Origin: Eubacteriaceae bacterium
GTDB taxonomy: Bacteria > Bacillota > Clostridia > Eubacteriales > Anaerofustaceae
NCBI GenBank assembly: GCA_017613995.1
Contig: JAGACT010000181.1
Coordinates: 1 to 16,582, forward strand
DNA length: 16,582 nucleotides
Reading direction: 5' to 3'
A program made the position numbers and the translations under genes. Under the pieces are notes generated by a model. That model was not told the DNA's origin and searched no databases. It worked only from the letters and a program-made list of their open reading frames with translations. Shown piece after piece: positions 12,749 to 16,582 of this stretch. How positions within the stretch are numbered: the first letter of the stretch is position 1; every line of letters starts with the position of its first letter.

Positions 12749-13132
12749 TTACACTGTCTTGCCCGTTCTGCTGGAATAATCGTCCAGGGCGGCGCTTATC
12801 GCTTCCTCCGCCAGTACCGAACAGTGCATCTTGTAGTCCGGAAGCCCGTCCAGGGCCTCTGCGACCGCTTTGTTCGTCAGTTCCCTGGCTTCGGAAACGG
12901 GTTTCCCCTTGATGAGTTCCGTGGCCATGGAGCTGGAAGCTATCGCGCTGGCGCATCCGAAGGTCTCGAACTTCACATCCGTTATGATGTCGTTCTCTAT
13001 CTTCAGGTACATCTTCATGATGTCGCCGCATTTGGCGTTGCCCACTTCTCCTATGCCGTTCGCATCCTCGATCACTCCCACGTTGCGGGGGTTGCGGAAA
13101 TGATCCATTACCTTATCGCTGTATAATGCCAT
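12749..13132 (-). CDS. nifU: Fe-S cluster assembly scaffold, NifU/IscU type
   Basis: The protein assembles Fe-S clusters from sulfur supplied by the desulfurase encoded upstream. At 127 residues it is the stand-alone scaffold domain. The start LYSDKVMDHFRNPRNVG is diagnostic, and the three cluster-binding Cys are present: C35 (AKCGD), C60 (FGCASAIASSS) and C104 (HCSVLAEEAI). The D37 that promotes cluster release is also there. ATG at 13132, with AGAGGT upstream, lies 17 bases after the nifS stop. In Clostridia such pairs are variously named NifU or IscU; no nitrogenase genes are here. Confidence 0.95.
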   Translation of the reverse strand: MALYSDKVMDHFRNPRNVGVIEDANGIGEVGNAKCGDIMKMYLKIENDIITDVKFETFGCASAIASSSMATELIKGKPVSEARELTNKAVAEALDGLPDYKMHCSVLAEEAISAALDDYSSRTGKTV

Positions 13133-13149
13133 ATCTTCTTACCTCTTCT

Positions 13150-14334
13150 CTATAAAATGTACTGTGTTTTGCCCGACTGCAGGTCCCTCCACACCGGGGA
13201 GAAATTCCTGAGATGCTCCACCGTGTCCGCCACGGATCTTATGATGTAATCCGCGTCTTCGTCGGTGATGTCCTCCCCGAGGCTGAGACGCAGAGAACCG
13301 TGGGCAACGTCGTGGACCCTTCCTATGGCCAGCAGCACGTGGCTGGGATCCAGCGAACCGGAGGTGCACGCGCTTCCGGAGGAAGCCTGGATGCCCAGAT
13401 CGTCCAGCATCAGAAGAAGGGACTCTCCTTCTATGCCTTCGAAACAGAAATTGATGTTTCCGGGAAGCCTCCTCTCTGCGTCTCCGTTCAGCGCGGAATG
13501 GGGTATCCTGCTGAGGCCCTCGATGATCCTGTCACGGACGGGTGTCAGCTTCGAAGCGTATCCGTCGATGTTCGCCACGGCGTCGGTCAGGGCCCGGGCC
13601 ATCGCTGCGATGCCGGGCACGTTCTCCGTACCGGCCCTCTTTCCCCTCTCCTGGGCTCCTCCCTCGATGAGGTTGGTGACGGGCGTGCCCTTTCTCACAT
13701 AGAGGAATCCCACGCCCTTGGGTCCGTGGAACTTGTGAGCGGAAGCCGAAAGCATGTCGACGCTGTCGCGCTCCACGTCCACCTTCAGATGACCCATGGC
13801 CTGGACCGCGTCCGTGTGGAACACCACTCCGCGGCTGCGGCATACGGCGCCGATCTCCCCAATGGGCTGGATTGTGCCGATCTCGTTGTTGGCGTACATG
13901 ATCGTTACGAGGCACGTGTCATCCCTGATTGCGTCCTCCACATCCTTTGCCGTCAGGATTCCGTTCTCATGGACGTCCAGAAGTGTTATGTCAAAGCCTT
14001 CCTTCCTGAGCTTTTCCAGGGTATGCAGCACCGCGTGATGCTCGAAGGCAGATGAAATGATATGGGTCTTTCCCTTTTTCTTTCCCGCCGCGGCTGCCGA
14101 CAGTATCGCCTGGTTGTCCGCTTCGCTTCCTCCGGATGTGAAGATTATCTCTTTCGGATCCGCCCCGATGGCGGATGCCACCTTCGCTCTGGCATCCTCG
14201 AGTATCTCCTTTGCCCTCTGGCCGAAGCCGTACAGGCTCGAGGGATTGCCCCAGGTCTCGTTGGCGGTGGCCACCATAGTATTGATTGCCGCCTCGCTCA
14301 TTTTCGTGGTGGCGGCGTTGTCTGCGTAAATCAC
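13150..14334 (-). CDS. nifS: cysteine desulfurase, NifS/IscS type
   Basis: The enzyme takes sulfur from cysteine, giving alanine and a protein-bound persulfide. The 394-residue protein starts MIYADNAATTKMS with a GTG codon at 14334 behind AAAGGAG. It has the PLP-binding Lys K201 in SAHKFHGPKG, HTDAVQAMGH (173-181) for the cofactor ring, GSEADNQAI (69-77), and the catalytic Cys C323 in SSGSACTSGSLDPSHVL. The AGTENVPGI segment is also typical. Length and motifs fit NifS/IscS. The promoter region carries an Rrf2-like palindrome. The scaffold gene follows in the same operon. Confidence 0.96.
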   Translation of the reverse strand: MIYADNAATTKMSEAAINTMVATANETWGNPSSLYGFGQRAKEILEDARAKVASAIGADPKEIIFTSGGSEADNQAILSAAAAGKKKGKTHIISSAFEHHAVLHTLEKLRKEGFDITLLDVHENGILTAKDVEDAIRDDTCLVTIMYANNEIGTIQPIGEIGAVCRSRGVVFHTDAVQAMGHLKVDVERDSVDMLSASAHKFHGPKGVGFLYVRKGTPVTNLIEGGAQERGKRAGTENVPGIAAMARALTDAVANIDGYASKLTPVRDRIIEGLSRIPHSALNGDAERRLPGNINFCFEGIEGESLLLMLDDLGIQASSGSACTSGSLDPSHVLLAIGRVHDVAHGSLRLSLGEDITDEDADYIIRSVADTVEHLRNFSPVWRDLQSGKTQYIL

Positions 14335-14367
14335 TTGTTCTCTCCTTTCGGACCGATACTGCCACTG

Positions 14368-14396
14368 ATTATACTCCTATTTACCTACTGTGTCAA
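14368..14396 (-). promoter_or_regulatory. consensus promoter of nifS-nifU
   Basis: TTGACA (14396-14391) and TATAAT (14373-14368) are both perfect and separated by exactly 17 bases on the minus strand, about 35 bases before the GTG start. Confidence 0.92.
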
Positions 14397-14403
14397 TAGG
14401 TAA
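14381..14403. promoter_or_regulatory. palindromic operator over the nifS -35
   Basis: TTACCTA (14381-14387) and TAGGTAA (14397-14403) are perfect inverted 7-bp arms around CTGTGTCAA. A second overlapping dyad, CCTATT (14376-14381) and AATAGG (14395-14400), uses part of the same DNA. The palindrome covers the -35, so a bound factor would repress. Size and setting fit an Rrf2-family (IscR/CymR-like) regulator, which is inference. Confidence 0.6.
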
Positions 14404-14416
14404 TAATCGGCGAATC

Positions 14417-14445
14417 AAAAAAGGACATGGCGGAGAGCCATGTCC
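14417..14445 (-). terminator. intrinsic terminator of pepT
   Basis: GGACATGGC and GCCATGTCC form a 9-bp stem (14423-14431, 14437-14445) followed on the minus strand by six Ts (14417-14422), immediately upstream of the nifS operator. Confidence 0.95.
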
Positions 14446-14471
14446 CTGATCCGTTGCCTGGGCGCATCCCG

Positions 14472-15713
14472 TTATTCCTGCTGTTTCCTGATCCCCCCGA
14501 AGGCATGGGCGATGTTTATCAGCGCTTCCACGCAGCTGTCCATGTCCTCAGCCACGGCGAACTCGCTCCTTCCGTGGTGATTGTGGCTTCCGGTGCCGAG
14601 GTTCGGGCAGGGAAGTCCCATGTACGACAGGGTGGAACCGTCGGTGCCGCCCCTGGTGGCTTCGGTGAAGGGCCTTCCGCCGGCTTTCGTTATGGCGTCG
14701 AAGGCAATGTCGATCAGTTCCCTGTGGGGAAGGATCATCCGGGCCATGTTGCGGTAGCTCTTTTTCACCTCGGCTTTTACGGTGCCCTCGGGATAGATGC
14801 CGTTGAGATACTCCGCAGCCTTCAGGGCCGTCTGTTCTCTTGTCTCCAGCTTCTTTTCGTCATGATCCCTGAGGATGTAGCGGAGAACGGCACTGTCCAC
14901 GTCCCCCTCCATCGAGATCATATGGTAGAAGCCATCGTATCCCTCCGTGTACTCCGGCCTCTCGTTGGCGGGAAGAAGGCTGTCGTAGCGCATGGCCACG
15001 GCGGCTGCGTTTATCATCCGGCCTTTCGCGCTGCCGGGATGGATGCTTTTTCCTGTCACGGTCACAGTAAGCGAGGATGCGTTGAAGGTCTCGTAGCAGA
15101 CCTCTCCGAAGGCGGCCCCGTCACAGGTATAGGCGTAATCCGCTCCGAAATACGGCACATTGAAGCGGTCCGCGCCCCGGCCGATCTCCTCGTCGGGGGT
15201 GAAGGCCAGCATGACTTTGCCGTGGGTCACGGATGGATCGGCGATGAGCCTTTCCGCCATAGTCATTATCTCCGACACTCCCGCCTTGTCGTCCGCGCCC
15301 AGAAGCGTGGTTCCGTCGGTGACGACCAGTGTCTTTCCCTTGTACTTTTTCAGGACAGGGAACTCCGAGGGGCTCAGGACGATGTGCTTCTCCTCATTCT
15401 GTACCACGTCTCCCCCGTCATAGTTCTCCACTATGATGGGCTTTATGTCCCTGAAGGGGACGGAGCACACCACGTCCATATGGGCGATGAATCCGATCAC
15501 GATGCTGTCCTCGTATCCCGGCGTGGCGGGTATGCTGCCGTAAACGTATCCGTTTTCGTCCTGCACCGCGTCGCTGATGCCCAGCTCCCGCATCTCCTTC
15601 ACCAGTGCCCTGCCGAATTCCAGCTGCTCGGGGGTACTGGGGCAGCTTTCGCTGTTCTCGTCCGATGCGCTGGGAAACGCGCTGTAGCCAATAAGTCTTT
15701 CAAATGCTCTCAT
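14472..15713 (-). CDS. pepT: peptidase T (tripeptide aminopeptidase)
   Basis: PepT is a cytoplasmic M20-family zinc peptidase that removes the N-terminal residue of tripeptides. The 413-residue protein (E. coli 408) has the metal ligands and catalytic residues in order: H78 and D80 in AHMDV, D141 in LLGADDKAG, catalytic E175 with E176 in PDEEIG, D198 in TCDGA, and H380 in HNHHGRSE. The dimerisation/lid domain with SIHPGSAKGRMINAA lies in between. ATG at 15713 follows AGGAG. The start overlaps the end of the upstream GNAT-GAF gene by 14 bases, so translation is coupled. Confidence 0.95.
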   Translation of the reverse strand: MRAFERLIGYSAFPSASDENSESCPSTPEQLEFGRALVKEMRELGISDAVQDENGYVYGSIPATPGYEDSIVIGFIAHMDVVCSVPFRDIKPIIVENYDGGDVVQNEEKHIVLSPSEFPVLKKYKGKTLVVTDGTTLLGADDKAGVSEIMTMAERLIADPSVTHGKVMLAFTPDEEIGRGADRFNVPYFGADYAYTCDGAAFGEVCYETFNASSLTVTVTGKSIHPGSAKGRMINAAAVAMRYDSLLPANERPEYTEGYDGFYHMISMEGDVDSAVLRYILRDHDEKKLETREQTALKAAEYLNGIYPEGTVKAEVKKSYRNMARMILPHRELIDIAFDAITKAGGRPFTEATRGGTDGSTLSYMGLPCPNLGTGSHNHHGRSEFAVAEDMDSCVEALINIAHAFGGIRKQQE

Positions 15714-16582
15714 CTCTGTCTTTCTCCTCTTTGTATTCCCTCAGCAGGCCGGTGATCACCCCCGCTGCTTCCTCCAGCATACGCCGTTCCGTTTCGCCGA
15801 AGCGCTCCCTTATGGGGCTGTCTATATCCAGGACCCCCAGAAGCTCTCCGTCCAGGATGAGGGGTATCACTATCTCGCTGGCGGAAGCGCTGTCGCAGGC
15901 TATATGCCCTTCGAACAGGTGCACGTCGTCCACAACCACCGTCTTCCTTTCCCGGGCGCTTTTCGCGCATACTCCCCGGGTCAGCTCCAGGACGCTGCAG
16001 GCGGGCTTTCCGTTGAACGGTCCGAGATAAAGCCTGTCATTTTTCAGGAAGTATATTCCCGACCAGTTGACCATCTCCATCCCGTCGTAGATGAAAGCCA
16101 CCGCGTTGCTCAGGCAGGTGAGCCATCCCTCCGAAGGGTCACACAGGGAAGCGAGCTGCCTTGCCATCAGGGACGGATCATCCCGCTTTCCGGCGCTGTC
16201 GGAGCGTCTCCGGGAGAACAGCAGTACGTCCTCGGATTCCGCTCCCGGTCCCGGGGAATAGTATTCCGGGAGCCTTCCCGAAAGGGAAAAGCCGTTTCCG
16301 ATAAGCAGCTTGATCGATGCGGCGTTGTCCGGGAACACCCTGGCGCTGACGATCTGCGCTCCGGCGCTCCGAAAGACGTAGTTCATCGCTTCCTCCAGCG
16401 CCTCCTTCATGTAGCCGTTCCTTCTCAGGTCCGAGCGTATGCCGTATCCGACCTGAAGGCATTTCGGACGTCTTCTGAGCTCATCGGGTCTGAAACGGAT
16501 CCAGCCCACGGCGGCGTTATCCCCCTTCAGGGTGACGGCCCAGGCGTCTGAGGATCGGATCATCCCGCTGAGCCTCACAAGG
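15700..16582 (-). CDS. GNAT acetyltransferase fused to free methionine-R-sulfoxide reductase (GAF), 5' end cut
   Basis: The N-terminal half (to about 125) is GNAT/RimJ-like, with VGYGIRSDLRRNGYMKEAL as the CoA-binding region and VFPDNAASIKLLIGNGF as the following motif; its first strands seem to be missing, and the frame is open to the window edge, so it is partial. The C-terminal half (about 140-280) is a GAF domain of the fRMsr (YebR/MsrC) type: VNWSGIYFLKNDRLYLGPF, KPAC (C194), GVC (C204), GHIACDSASASEIVIPL (C228) and GVLDIDSP. All three Cys of the family are kept, so reduction of free methionine-R-sulfoxide is likely active. The acyl target is unknown. It overlaps the pepT start by 14 bases. 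Confidence 0.9.
   Translation of the reverse strand, partial: LVRLSGMIRSSDAWAVTLKGDNAAVGWIRFRPDELRRRPKCLQVGYGIRSDLRRNGYMKEALEEAMNYVFRSAGAQIVSARVFPDNAASIKLLIGNGFSLSGRLPEYYSPGPGAESEDVLLFSRRRSDSAGKRDDPSLMARQLASLCDPSEGWLTCLSNAVAFIYDGMEMVNWSGIYFLKNDRLYLGPFNGKPACSVLELTRGVCAKSARERKTVVVDDVHLFEGHIACDSASASEIVIPLILDGELLGVLDIDSPIRERFGETERRMLEEAAGVITGLLREYKEEKDRDESI

Noticed and set aside
13213..14055. 280-residue plus-strand ORF
   Set aside because: Antisense shadow of nifS; no ribosome site or recognisable domain.
14427..15755. 442-residue plus-strand ORF
   Set aside because: It is the antisense shadow of pepT, whose zinc ligands and length fit perfectly.
1..16582. CRISPR arrays, tRNA or rRNA genes
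   Set aside because: No regularly spaced repeats, cloverleaf or rRNA-like segments were noticed on either strand.

Overview
The window looks like chromosome of a Gram-positive anaerobe of the Clostridia (Bacillota). Supporting signs are a RibU S-component behind an FMN riboswitch, an XpaC-family protein, a MetNIQ importer with a TTG-started metN, a NifS/NifU-type Fe-S pair, strong AGGAGG ribosome binding sites, sigma-A-like promoters, and compact convergent/divergent operons with U-tailed terminators. No rRNA, tRNA or CRISPR was seen. Genus cannot be fixed from the sequence alone.

Layout. (1) 1-1464, plus: the C-terminal end of a macro-domain-associated protein, a small three-helix membrane protein and a von Willebrand factor A (VWA) protein. 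(2) 1466-3694, minus: a Cys-containing small protein, an XpaC-like membrane protein with a CRP/FNR-type dyad at its promoter, and ribU behind an FMN riboswitch and terminator. (3) 3824-6587, plus: a methionine importer operon metN-metI-metQ, preceded by a promoter, a 27-codon leader peptide with seven Met codons, and mutually exclusive terminator/antiterminator pairings. This looks like a ribosome-mediated methionine attenuator. (4) 6647-8270: an RluA-type pseudouridine synthase, a truncated IS1182-type transposase, and a gene-free stretch with IS200/IS605-like hairpins and several terminators. (5) 8285-12666, minus: a tight five-gene operon of IspD-like cytidylyltransferase, E1-alpha-like, E1-beta-like, E2-like and membrane-anchored proteins. 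The E1 and E2 homologues appear to have lost the catalytic His/Glu residues, and the E2-like protein has no lipoyl domain but carries a Cys/His-rich repeat. (6) 12684-14403, minus: nifS-nifU with a near-consensus promoter overlapped by a palindromic operator. (7) 14417-16582, minus: peptidase T, translationally coupled to a GNAT acetyltransferase fused to a free methionine-R-sulfoxide reductase (GAF) domain; the latter is cut by the window edge.

The two strongest candidates for something undescribed are the Met-rich leader attenuator (3824-4040) and the apparently non-catalytic 2-oxoacid dehydrogenase-like operon with its IspD gene (8285-12606). A methionine/sulfur theme recurs: Met import, cysteine desulfurase and free Met-sulfoxide reductase. 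Family comparisons were made from memory of the families, so residue-level claims need a proper alignment.
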